Assembly (NCBI GenBank): GCA_910588365.1
Contig: CAJUQS010000028.1
Location: 1 to 22,909, forward strand
Source: an uncultured Oscillospiraceae bacterium
GTDB taxonomy: Bacteria; Bacillota; Clostridia; Oscillospirales; Oscillospiraceae
Direction of reading: 5' to 3'
Length of the DNA stretch: 22,909 nt
Below the pieces are notes generated by a model. That model was given only the letters and a program-made list of their open reading frames with translations. It did no database searches and was not told where the DNA came from. A program made the position numbers and the translations under genes. Shown here one piece after another: positions 6,856-13,851 of the stretch (position 1 is its first letter; the number at the start of each line of letters is the position of its first letter).

Positions 6856-6884
6856 ATTATATGAAAAACCGCCCCCTTTGTCAA
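6856..6884 (-). promoter_or_regulatory. Perfect sigma-A promoter for the IscU-like / GGGtGRT operon
   Basis: On the minus strand, TTGACA (6884-6879) and TATAAT (6861-6856) match the consensus exactly and are 17 bases apart. This is the strongest predicted promoter in the window and implies high expression of the operon. Confidence 0.9.
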
Positions 6885-6932
6885 GGACGGCGTGACGAAA
6901 ACCGAAGATTTTCTTCCGGCGGGGAGGCAGTC

Positions 6933-6995
6933 ATTCTTTTCTTTTGAAAAAGAAAAGAATCAAAAGAAAACTTTTGGGCAAAACGGAGTTTTGCC
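6933..6995 (+). repeat. Triple-hairpin intergenic repeat, copy D
   Basis: Perfect three-hairpin structure: ATTCTTTTCTTTT...AAAAGAAAAGAAT (6933-6960), CAAAAG-AAAA-CTTTTG (6961-6976) and GGCAAAAC-GGA-GTTTTGCC (6977-6995), with the GGCAGTC lead-in at 6926-6932. It is in plus orientation although both flanking genes are on the minus strand. This copy is therefore not simply a 3' extension of a neighbour. Confidence 0.85.
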
Positions 6996-7010
6996 GCCAG
7001 GGCCGGACAG

Positions 7011-7044
7011 GTCCCCGCCTGGAAGGGCTCCAGGCGGGGACCTG
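7011..7044 (-). terminator. Strong hairpin after the unknown membrane-anchored gene
   Basis: A 14-bp perfect stem (GGTCCCCGCCTGGA / TCCAGGCGGGGACC) with a 5-base loop lies just past the stop at 7050. No T tract follows on the minus strand, so it may terminate weakly or protect the 3' end. Confidence 0.55.
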
Positions 7045-7049
7045 CTGCG

Positions 7050-7817
7050 TTACTGGCCGGGAAGGTCAATTGTCAGGGTCTTCTCGCCGGTGGTGATGGA
7101 GAAGGTTCCGAGGTACACCTTCTCTTTTTGATTCTCGGCCATGAGGCTCCCCTCCAGGCTGGAGGGGAGAAAGGACACCACCACGGTTTCCCCGCTGCAA
7201 TCCTCCACCCGGTACAGCAGGGACTGCTCGTAGAACCACGCCAGGAATCCGGTCACGCTGCCGTATCCCTCCGGCAGGGAGCCGCTGAGGGTGTACGCCT
7301 GGCCGGAGGTCACATATTTGGGATAGTCCCCGTCGTCGTCTGCCAGCAGGATGAAGGGGAACAGGATCGCTTTGCTGTCGCCCCGCCCAGCATGGACATA
7401 TACGGAGAGGTCCGACAGCGCAAAGATATTCCTGCGCCCGGACTCGTCCAGGCCACGGGCGGACAGCTCCAGGTACTCCTTCTCCGCCCCATCGCCCAGG
7501 ATCAGCAGATAGCTGTCGTCCCGCTTCGGCGTCCCCGGGAAGAACAGGGCGTCCGAGATCTCCCCCGCGTCCTTCAGCAGCCCGGCCACCTCCCCGGCCG
7601 TCTCCTTGACACGATAAAAAATAGGGTCAGGGCCGCAGACTGTCAGCGCCCCGATGTCCAGGGTGATCCGGGTCTGGCGGATGAAGGTACATTGCGTCAT
7701 GGAGTCCCTCCATTCAAAGCCGCCGCCTCCGTTGTGAGAAAGCATCCAGATACCGCAGAGAAACAGCGCCAGCACAGTCAGCAGAAAATACAGCGTGTAC
7801 TTTGCATCTTTCGACAT
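7050..7817 (-). CDS. Membrane-anchored protein of unknown function
   Basis: This 255-residue protein has one N-terminal transmembrane segment (about residues 8-27, YTLYFLLTVLALFLCGIWML) and a predicted extracytoplasmic domain. The tail ends with a beta-rich stretch (KVYLGTFSITTGEKTLTIDLPG). I recognise no family. ATG 7817 has AGGAGG upstream. That ribosome site directly abuts the T tract of a perfect terminator hairpin (7832-7871). The upstream gene is the ABC permease at 7950-8810 on the same strand, so the protein may belong to the transporter transcript through readthrough. Role unknown. Confidence 0.7.
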   Translation of the reverse strand: MSKDAKYTLYFLLTVLALFLCGIWMLSHNGGGGFEWRDSMTQCTFIRQTRITLDIGALTVCGPDPIFYRVKETAGEVAGLLKDAGEISDALFFPGTPKRDDSYLLILGDGAEKEYLELSARGLDESGRRNIFALSDLSVYVHAGRGDSKAILFPFILLADDDGDYPKYVTSGQAYTLSGSLPEGYGSVTGFLAWFYEQSLLYRVEDCSGETVVVSFLPSSLEGSLMAENQKEKVYLGTFSITTGEKTLTIDLPGQ

Positions 7818-7831
7818 AACCTCTGCCTCCT

Positions 7832-7871
7832 AAAAAGTATTCCTTCCGCATCTGAAACGCGGAAGGAATAC
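7832..7871 (-). terminator. Rho-independent terminator abutting the next gene's ribosome site
   Basis: On the minus strand, a 13-bp perfect stem (GTATTCCTTCCGC / GCGGAAGGAATAC) with a 9-base loop is followed by TTTTT and then directly by AGGAGG, the ribosome site of the gene starting at 7817. It should end the ABC transporter transcript. It leaves no space for a separate promoter between itself and the following gene. Confidence 0.85.
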
Positions 7872-7875
7872 GTGA

Positions 7876-7940
7876 TACTCTTTCTTGAAAAAGAAGCAAT
7901 AAAAGTTTCTTTTGATACTTTTCTTTTCAAAGAAAAGTAT
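7876..7940 (-). repeat. Triple-hairpin intergenic repeat, copy E (head-to-head composite)
   Basis: On the minus strand, the stem ATACTTTTCTTT...AAGAAAAGTAT (7940-7915) is followed by CAAAAG-AAA-CTTTT. Next comes a second pyrimidine/purine stem in the opposite sense (about 7876-7899), rather than the usual third hairpin. It looks like two copies fused through a shared CAAAAG/CTTTTG core. It lies between the permease stop and the terminator at 7832-7871. Confidence 0.7.
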
Positions 7941-7949
7941 GCTCACCTG

Positions 7950-8810
7950 TCAGCCCTTCACGCCGCCGGCGGCGAGGCCGCTGACCAGGTTCTTCTCGAT
8001 GCCCATGAACAGGATGACCACGGGGATGATGGCGAAGATGGATGCGGCAAAGAGGTACTGCCACTCGATCATGTTGTAGCCGTTAAAGATGTTGATGCCC
8101 ACGGTCAGGGGCTTGTAGACATCGGTGGAGATGAGGCACAGGGCCACGGTGTACTCGTTCCAGGCGTTGATGAAAATGAAAATCAGGGTGGTCACGATGC
8201 CCGGCGCGGCCACGGGCAGCAGCACCCGCAGCATGGACTGGAGGCGGTTGCACCCGTCGATGGTGGCGGCCTGCTCCATCTCCGAGGAGATGCCCATGAA
8301 GGTGCCCCGCAGCAGCCAGATGGTGAACGCCTGGTTGAAGGCCGCGTTGATGAACACCAGACCCCAGATGCTGTCCGTCATGCCCAGGGAGAGCATCACC
8401 TTATAGATACCGATGAGCAGCACCACGGGGGCGAACATCTGGGAGACGATGATGAAGCCCAGGAAGGCCGTCTGCCCCTTGAAGCGCATACGGGCCAGGG
8501 CGTAGGCCGCCGGGATGCCGCACAGCATGGCGATGGCGGTGGAGCCGCCGGCAATGAGGATGGAGTTGACCAGGTACTTGGCCATGGGGGCCCGGCTCCA
8601 GATGTCAATGAAGTTGGACCACAGGGCCTTGATGGGCAGGACGGTACCCTCGGCGCTGAAGATCTCGCCCCGGCCCTTGAGGGCCGTGCAGAGCATGGCG
8701 AAGTAGGGGTAGAGCGTCACCACGCACACGGCGATGACCACCACGTACAGCAGTACCCGCAGGGCAATCTTCTGGGGGGACATTGGCTTTTTCACAGCGC
8801 TCCCGTTCAT
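7950..8810 (-). CDS. Sugar ABC transporter permease (MalG-type, CUT1)
   Basis: This 286-residue inner-membrane permease has six predicted helices and the EAA-type loop that docks the ATPase (EMEQAATIDGCNRLQSMLRV, then LLPVAAPG). It is the second permease of a CUT1 (MalFGK-like) carbohydrate importer. Length is normal. Its ATG overlaps the stop of the first permease as TAATG, a classic coupled arrangement, with GGAG upstream inside that gene. It is followed by repeat copy E and a terminator. The transported sugar cannot be told from sequence. Confidence 0.92.
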   Translation of the reverse strand: MNGSAVKKPMSPQKIALRVLLYVVVIAVCVVTLYPYFAMLCTALKGRGEIFSAEGTVLPIKALWSNFIDIWSRAPMAKYLVNSILIAGGSTAIAMLCGIPAAYALARMRFKGQTAFLGFIIVSQMFAPVVLLIGIYKVMLSLGMTDSIWGLVFINAAFNQAFTIWLLRGTFMGISSEMEQAATIDGCNRLQSMLRVLLPVAAPGIVTTLIFIFINAWNEYTVALCLISTDVYKPLTVGINIFNGYNMIEWQYLFAASIFAIIPVVILFMGIEKNLVSGLAAGGVKG

Positions 8811-9727
8811 TACTCGTCATCTCCTTTCCGCAGGGTGTAGACCATGTACACGCTGGCGCACACCAGCAGGATGATAAACCCGATAACCGACACGGCGGCG
8901 GCCTCGCCCTGCCGGCCGTTGTAGAAGGCCAGCTTGTACAGGTACGTCACCAGAGTGTCCGTGTGGTTGGCCGGGTCGCCCTTGGTCATGGTCCAGATGA
9001 TGGGGAAGGAGTTGAAGACGTAGATGATGTTCAGCACCGTGCTCACCGTCAGGGAGCTCTTTACCAGGGGCAGGGTGATCTTGAACAGCTTCTGCCAGTA
9101 GTTGGCGCCGTCCACCGTGGCGGCCTCGTAGTAGGTGGTGTCGATGCTCTGGAGGCCGGAGAGGACGCAGAAGCAGACAAAGGGGATGGTGACGAAGATG
9201 CCGCAGGCGATCTCCCAGGCGAAGTAGGCCTCCGGCGTGGGGGTCCAGTTCACCGCCTCCTTGATAATTCCCAGCTTCAGCAGCAGGGTGTTGAGGGTGC
9301 CGTAGTCCTTGTTGATGATGAAGTTCCAGGCGCTGGCCTGGACCACCAGGGTGGTCGCCCAGGGGAAGACCACGATGGCCCGGGCCGCTTTCCGTCCCCG
9401 GAACTGGTTGTTGAGAATCAGCGCCAGGACGAAGCCCAGTATGGTGGACAGCACCACCACGGCCACGGTCCATACGATGGTGTTTTTGAGCACCAGGCCG
9501 AAGGCGGAGCCATTGATAACCTTAGTGAAGTTGGCGATGCCGTTGAATCCCTTGATTTTGCCCGCCTTACTCACGTCGCTCATGGACATCTGGAACACGG
9601 AGATAATGGGCACCAGGATAAACACCGCCATCAGGATGACGCTGGGGGCAATCCAGATATAGGGTTCGATCTTGCGCAGGGCCCTCCCCCGGGGGGAGAG
9701 GCCGGCCGCAGGGGCTTTCTTACTCAC
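8810..9727 (-). CDS. Sugar ABC transporter permease (MalF-type, CUT1)
   Basis: This 305-residue permease has a basic cytoplasmic N-terminus, six predicted membrane helices and the EAA loop (YYEAATVDGANYWQKLFKI, TLP). It pairs with the MalG-type permease to form the membrane channel of a CUT1 importer. The start is GTG at 9727, with GGAGGT upstream. It lies 137 bases after the binding-protein gene, and a hairpin between them can reduce permease expression relative to the binding protein. No ATPase gene lies in the window. In Firmicutes CUT1 systems often share an MsmX-type ATPase encoded elsewhere (established knowledge), which probably applies here. Confidence 0.92.
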   Translation of the reverse strand: MSKKAPAAGLSPRGRALRKIEPYIWIAPSVILMAVFILVPIISVFQMSMSDVSKAGKIKGFNGIANFTKVINGSAFGLVLKNTIVWTVAVVVLSTILGFVLALILNNQFRGRKAARAIVVFPWATTLVVQASAWNFIINKDYGTLNTLLLKLGIIKEAVNWTPTPEAYFAWEIACGIFVTIPFVCFCVLSGLQSIDTTYYEAATVDGANYWQKLFKITLPLVKSSLTVSTVLNIIYVFNSFPIIWTMTKGDPANHTDTLVTYLYKLAFYNGRQGEAAAVSVIGFIILLVCASVYMVYTLRKGDDE

Positions 9728-9801
9728 GGGGACACCTCCCTATTCTTCCTAACACACTGGGACGCCTTTTCCACCGGAAGCGGGCGCGCCCCGTACATTT
9801 G

Positions 9802-9841
9802 ATAAAAGCCGCGGGCCGAGCAAAGCGGCCCGACCCGCGGC
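9802..9841 (-). terminator. Intercistronic hairpin between binding protein and permease genes
   Basis: On the minus strand, GCCGCGGG...CCCGCGGC (8 bp with further inner pairing) is followed by TTTTAT. Partial termination here would make more binding protein than permease, as is common in such operons. Confidence 0.75.
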
Positions 9842-9864
9842 GTGCGTATTCTCTTGGTACCGGT

Positions 9865-11187
9865 TTAGCCGGCAACGATATCAGCCTGGAGGTTATCCAG
9901 CAGCTCCTGGACGTTGCCGCCCAGCAGAGCCTGCTGCTGCACGTCGATGACGCCCTGCTTCACATCGGCCCACTTGGCCTGGGCAGTGGGATAGAACTTG
10001 CAGGAGCCCACGATCTCAACCCAGGAGGCCATGCGCTCGTCAGCGGCAGCCGCGATCTCGCCGCCGGTCTTGGTGGCGGGCAGGAAGTCCTCCATCAGGA
10101 CCCAGTCGGAGTAGCGCTCATCCTCATAGAAGAAGTCGAAGAAGGTCTTGATGGCCTCGAGCTTCTCATCGGAGTGGCCGTTGTCGAAGCACATGAAGCG
10201 GTCCATGACGCCGGCGGAGACGGAGGGCTTGCCCTCGTTGGTGGGGATGGGGGCGGTGCCGTAGTTGATGACCTCGTCAGGCTCCTTGTCCACAGCGATG
10301 TAGGTGGGGATGGAGTTGGGCCCGATCATCATGGCCAGCTGGCCGGCGCCGAACAGATCCTGCAGGGTGTAGCGGGTCTCGTTGGCGGGGTCGGAGTTGG
10401 TCAGGCCGGCGTTGACCAGGCCAACAGCGTACTCAACGGCCTCCACGTTCTCGGGGCTGTTGAGGGTCCAGTTGCCGTCGGCATCGGTGAAGTCGCCGCC
10501 GTTGTTCCAGATGTAGTAGGCGAAGGCGGCCTGGCCCTCGTCGGTGGTCATGTCGATGCCCCAGGGATAGATGTTGGAGTCATAAGCCTTCAGCTTCTCG
10601 CAGGCGGCGGTCAGCTCATCCCAGGTGGTGGGGACCTCCACACCGGCGGCCTCCAGGATGTCCGCGTTGTAGTACAGGGCGCGGGCGGAAGCCAGATCGG
10701 GGACAGCCCAGATGGTGCCGTCAATGTTGGACTGCTCCAGGAAGGCGTCGTAGAACTTGGCGTAGGTCTCCTCGGAGACGTAGTCCTTGGCGGGCAGGAG
10801 CAGATCGTCAGCCTGATAGTCGGCGAACACGTCGATGTTCAGGATGTCGGGGGCGGCGTCGCCGGAGATGCGGGTGTTGACCACGGTGTAGATGTCGTTC
10901 CAGGAGACAACCTCCACGTTCAGGTTGATGTTCTCATAGGTCTTGTTGAACTCGTCCTGGAAGTCGGCCCACCACTTGGCGGTGTTCTGGCCGTACTGGG
11001 CGGCGATGACGCTGATGTCGATCTTGTCGCCGGAGGGCTCGGCGGGAGCCGGGTCAGCGGGGGCGTTGTCGGCAGGAGCATTGTTGGCAGGAGCGTTGTT
11101 GGCGGGGGCCTTGTTGTTGCCGCCGCCGCAGGCCACCAGGGCCAAGGTCATCACGAGGGCGAGCAGCAGTGCAAGAGATTTCTTCAT
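9865..11187 (-). CDS. Extracellular sugar-binding lipoprotein of a CUT1 ABC importer
   Basis: This 440-residue protein has a lipoprotein signal (MKKSLALLLALVMTLALVAC), with Cys20 as the lipidation site. A low-complexity linker of repeated A-P-A-N-N/D units follows (about residues 25-48), then a family-1 solute-binding fold (ISVIAAQYGQ, DILNIDVFADY, PTTWDELTAACEKL, APIPTNEGKPSVSAG). It captures a carbohydrate outside the membrane and hands it to the two permeases. I give ATG 11187. A TTG at 11193 in the same frame has better spacing (6 instead of 12 bases) from AAGGAGG and may be the true start. Expression is probably set by the PocR/AraC regulator encoded just upstream. Substrate unknown. Confidence 0.92.
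   Translation of the reverse strand: MKKSLALLLALVMTLALVACGGGNNKAPANNAPANNAPADNAPADPAPAEPSGDKIDISVIAAQYGQNTAKWWADFQDEFNKTYENINLNVEVVSWNDIYTVVNTRISGDAAPDILNIDVFADYQADDLLLPAKDYVSEETYAKFYDAFLEQSNIDGTIWAVPDLASARALYYNADILEAAGVEVPTTWDELTAACEKLKAYDSNIYPWGIDMTTDEGQAAFAYYIWNNGGDFTDADGNWTLNSPENVEAVEYAVGLVNAGLTNSDPANETRYTLQDLFGAGQLAMMIGPNSIPTYIAVDKEPDEVINYGTAPIPTNEGKPSVSAGVMDRFMCFDNGHSDEKLEAIKTFFDFFYEDERYSDWVLMEDFLPATKTGGEIAAAADERMASWVEIVGSCKFYPTAQAKWADVKQGVIDVQQQALLGGNVQELLDNLQADIVAG
11041..11115 (-). repeat. 15-bp-like tandem repeats encoding the lipoprotein linker
   Basis: Imperfect units of about 15 bp (reading GCNCC(T/C)GCCAACAAT-like on the minus strand) encode the repeated A-P-A-N-N/A-P-A-D linker after the lipid anchor. 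Such spacer repeats often vary in number between strains. Confidence 0.65.
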
Positions 11188-11339
11188 TTTCAATAAATTC
11201 CTCCTTAAACAGTTTGACAAAAGCGGCGCTCCCGCACGGGCCGGGGTGCGGCTTGCATGAGAAGCGCCGTTTTCCCTTCCTATTCTATCTGGTTTGCCGC
11301 CGGAATGATAGGACTGAGCGTCCAGAAAATAGCAAAATC

Positions 11340-11366
11340 GTTCGCAAAGAGTAAGATTGTACGAAC
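11340..11366. promoter_or_regulatory. Possible operator upstream of the sugar ABC operon
   Basis: GTTCG...CGAAC arms are separated by 17 bases (GTTCGCAAAGAG... / ...TGTACGAAC) in the AT-rich gap between the AraC-type regulator and the binding-protein gene. An AraC-family site would be expected here. I see no clear -35/-10 pair, so both the site and the promoter are uncertain. Confidence 0.3.
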
Positions 11367-11397
11367 TATAAAAAATATTTCGATGATCTTCGTCACT

Positions 11398-12255
11398 TTA
11401 ACCAAGATGCTGGGCCTTCCAGCGGCCTTTTTCACGGTAATTTCTGGGGGTTGTGCCGGTGAGGGAGCGAAAAACCCGCGAAAAGTAGTTGTAGTCGCTG
11501 ATACCCACCGCCTCCGCCACGGCGGCGATGGGCAGATCGCTCTGGATCAGGAGGGCCTTTGCCTCCTCGATGCGCCGCCGGGCGATGAGCCAGGTGAGGG
11601 TCCGGCCGCCGGAGAGCTCCTTGGCCAGGCGGCACAGCTTGGTGCGGCCGATGTGCAGCTGGGCGGAGACGGAGGCCAGGGACAGCTTCTCCATGTAGTG
11701 CTGGTCCAGATACAGCTCCAGCTTCTGCAGGTCCGTCTGCCCGGCGATGGAGATCATCCCCTTGAGCTGGATATAGGCGGCCAGGGCCTCCAGAAGCTCC
11801 GAGCAGGCCTTCACCTCCCTGGGGGAGTACCGCCGGAACTGGAAAAAGGCGGGGCGCAGCTGGTCCGGCCCGCCGGGGTACCAGTCCAGGGCGGCGCGGG
11901 TGCGCGCCCACTGCTCCTCCATGGGGGACTCGTCCAGAAAGCAGCCGAAGACCAGATAGGCCAGGGGGCTGGCTTTATCGTAAAGAGGCATGAGCGCCTC
12001 GCAGACGCCGGCGTGGCACCGGTAGAACTGGAAGCCCCTGGCGGCGGAGTAGCTCTTGATTTTCCACCGGTCGCAGGCCACGCACCGTGCGTGGCCCTCC
12101 GGGCGATCGTTGATCGCCCGGCAGAAGGGCGGATGATCCTCAAAGAGGTTGATGTCCCGTCCCTGGGGGTCCAGAATGTTGGCCGGAATGCCGGTAAAGG
12201 TGTAGAGGCTGGTGAGCAGCTCCTGCAGCTGCTCCTGGTCAAACAGTACGTTCAT
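11398..12255 (-). CDS. PocR-domain AraC-family transcriptional regulator
   Basis: This 285-residue regulator combines an N-terminal PocR-type sensory domain (about residues 5-160) with a C-terminal AraC double helix-turn-helix (about 185-280; LHIGRTKLCRLAKELSG, then VGISDYNYFSRVFRSLTG, TTPRNYR). The sensory part holds a Cys cluster (FCRAIND, ARCVACDRW, YRCHAGVCEALMP) typical of PocR domains. Those domains are thought to bind small hydrocarbon-like ligands or metals. ATG 12255 has GGGAGGG upstream. It lies directly upstream of, and on the same strand as, the sugar importer, so it most likely activates that operon in response to the imported sugar or a derivative. The ligand is unknown. Confidence 0.88.
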   Translation of the reverse strand: MNVLFDQEQLQELLTSLYTFTGIPANILDPQGRDINLFEDHPPFCRAINDRPEGHARCVACDRWKIKSYSAARGFQFYRCHAGVCEALMPLYDKASPLAYLVFGCFLDESPMEEQWARTRAALDWYPGGPDQLRPAFFQFRRYSPREVKACSELLEALAAYIQLKGMISIAGQTDLQKLELYLDQHYMEKLSLASVSAQLHIGRTKLCRLAKELSGGRTLTWLIARRRIEEAKALLIQSDLPIAAVAEAVGISDYNYFSRVFRSLTGTTPRNYREKGRWKAQHLG

Positions 12256-12315
12256 AAAAAGCGCCCTCCCCGCTCCTGAGCTTTTTTCAAAAATTTGGAA
12301 AATGGCCGTGGTACG

Positions 12316-12350
12316 AAAAAAGAGCGGAGGCCGCCACAGCGGCCTCCGCT
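12316..12350 (-). terminator. Rho-independent terminator of the dus / sigma / anti-sigma operon
   Basis: On the minus strand, a perfect 12-bp stem (AGCGGAGGCCGC / GCGGCCTCCGCT, 4-base loop) is followed by C and six Ts. The stop codon of the anti-sigma gene touches the start of the hairpin. Confidence 0.92.
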
Positions 12351-13243
12351 TAGCGCGCCTTGACGAGCCAGACGCCGCCGGAGGTCCCCAGGACCTCCTC
12401 TGAAAATTCCGCTCCGGCCTCCGCCAGGGCCGCGCGCAGCTCCCTGTACGCGTCCTCCGTCAGCCGGTACACCTCGCCGCCGGTCCAGGGCAGGCCCAGG
12501 CGCTCCTCCACCCAGGCGCCCGCCTCAAGGCTGGCGGTGGTCAGCATCAGCGTCTCCCCCGCAGCCTTGGGGGCGATCGCTCCGAACTCCGCACCCTGGA
12601 CCCGGATCTCGGGCGAGACAGCGGCCGGGGCAGGTGCTGCCGGAGCGTCCGTGGGCTCTCCCGCTCCGGCCAGCGCTTCGGCCGGGACAGGCTCCCCGGC
12701 GTCCGAATCCTCCGCGGGAGCCCCCTCCGTCTGGGGTGCCGCATCCGCCGCCGGCGGCGCCTTGGCATCGCTCCGGGGCGGAGCCGCGTCCAGCTCCAGA
12801 GCCATTTCCGCCTGCTCCTCCGGCAGGGCCTCCGCCGGGGCGGCGTTCTCCTCGCCGCTCTGGGCGGCGCAGTCGGCGGCGACCATGCTCCTGCTGGCAA
12901 TCCGGGTGGCGTCCAGCCGCCATACCCCCAGCGCCGCAAGGGCGCAGCAGGCCGCCAGGACCGCGCCGGGGACCCAGCGCCGCCGGCGGGGGAGGGGGAT
13001 GCTCTTCTCCGGCTGCTCCTGGGGCGTCTCCCGGACACGGTCCATCACCCCGGCGGCAAAGTCCGCCGGCAGGACGATGGACTCCAGGGAAAAGGCGTCG
13101 TGAAGCGCCCGCACGTCCTCAAAATAGGCCCGGCAGGCGGGGCAGGCCTCCAGATGGGCCGTCAGCTCCGCCAGTTCCGCCTCAGAGGCCTCCCCGTCCA
13201 CCGCCAGGCTGGCCAGCAGCGCAAAATCTTCACAGCTTCTCAT
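12350..13243 (-). CDS. Zinc-binding transmembrane anti-sigma factor
   Basis: This 297-residue protein has an N-terminal zinc anti-sigma domain with Cys4, His30, Cys34 and Cys37 (HLEACPACRAY). One transmembrane helix follows at about 91-108 after a basic RRRR stretch. Next come a long Ala/Pro/Glu-rich extracytoplasmic linker (about 125-215) and a C-terminal folded domain (about 220-297). It should hold the ECF sigma factor encoded just upstream at the membrane and release it on an envelope signal. Its ATG overlaps the sigma stop as ATGA, with GGGAGG upstream. The outer domain has no family I can name, so the signal is unknown. Confidence 0.85.
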   Translation of the reverse strand: MRSCEDFALLASLAVDGEASEAELAELTAHLEACPACRAYFEDVRALHDAFSLESIVLPADFAAGVMDRVRETPQEQPEKSIPLPRRRRWVPGAVLAACCALAALGVWRLDATRIASRSMVAADCAAQSGEENAAPAEALPEEQAEMALELDAAPPRSDAKAPPAADAAPQTEGAPAEDSDAGEPVPAEALAGAGEPTDAPAAPAPAAVSPEIRVQGAEFGAIAPKAAGETLMLTTASLEAGAWVEERLGLPWTGGEVYRLTEDAYRELRAALAEAGAEFSEEVLGTSGGVWLVKAR

Positions 13244-13851
13244 TTCCGCCCTCCCTTCTCCGCAGCGTTCTCTGACAGGTTAGACGGAAGGTAGCCGGAT
13301 AAGTTCCCGCTTTTCAGCAGGATTTTTCGCAGCGCCCCCCGGGCCCGGGACAGCCGGGACTTCACCGTCCCCAGATCCACGCCCAGCTGTCCGGCAATCT
13401 CCTCGTAGCTCAGCTCCTGGTACTCCCGCAGCTCCAGCACCTGCCGGTGATCCCGGCTCAGCTCGCCCATGCCCCAGCGCACCGCCTCCCGAAGGGCCTC
13501 GCCCTCCGCCCGCTCCTGGGGCGTGGGGGCGGCGTCCACGGCGTTCAGGCCCAGGGCCTCGTCGTTGAGGCTGGCCTCATTGCGCTGGCGGCGGGTCCGG
13601 CGCAGATGGTCGATAGCCGCGTTGGCCGTCAGCCGGTAGAGCCAGGTGGCGAACCCCGCCTCCCCGCGGAAGGAGGGCAGGCCCCGCCACGCGGCCAGGA
13701 ACGCCTCCTGTGCCACGTCCGCCGCGTCCTCCTGGTTCCCGGTCGTCCGCAGAGCCAGCGCGTATACTCGTTTTTCATACAAGGCGACCAGCTGGGCGAA
13801 GGCGTCCTGATCGCCCTCCGCCGCCGCGCGGACCAACTCCTCAACCGTCAT
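13240..13851 (-). CDS. ECF-type RNA polymerase sigma factor
   Basis: This 203-residue sigma-70 family factor has region 2 (about residues 20-90; DAADVAQEAFLAAWRGLPSF, WLYRLTANAAIDHLRR) and region 4 (about 130-185; ELREYQELSYEEIAGQLGV, TVKSRLSRARGAL), and no regions 1 or 3. That is the layout of extracytoplasmic-function sigma factors. It directs RNA polymerase to stress or envelope genes when its anti-sigma partner lets go. The start at 13851 has AGAGGG upstream and overlaps the end of the dus gene by 11 bases; its end overlaps the anti-sigma start by 4. I see no ECF-type autoregulated promoter of its own. Confidence 0.93.
   Translation of the reverse strand: MTVEELVRAAAEGDQDAFAQLVALYEKRVYALALRTTGNQEDAADVAQEAFLAAWRGLPSFRGEAGFATWLYRLTANAAIDHLRRTRRQRNEASLNDEALGLNAVDAAPTPQERAEGEALREAVRWGMGELSRDHRQVLELREYQELSYEEIAGQLGVDLGTVKSRLSRARGALRKILLKSGNLSGYLPSNLSENAAEKGGRK

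Noticed and set aside
9799..11196. Long plus-strand open frame antisense to the sugar-binding lipoprotein gene
   Set aside because: The product is a Gly/Val/Leu-rich low-complexity peptide, and the minus-strand gene has a signal peptide, lipobox and solute-binding fold.
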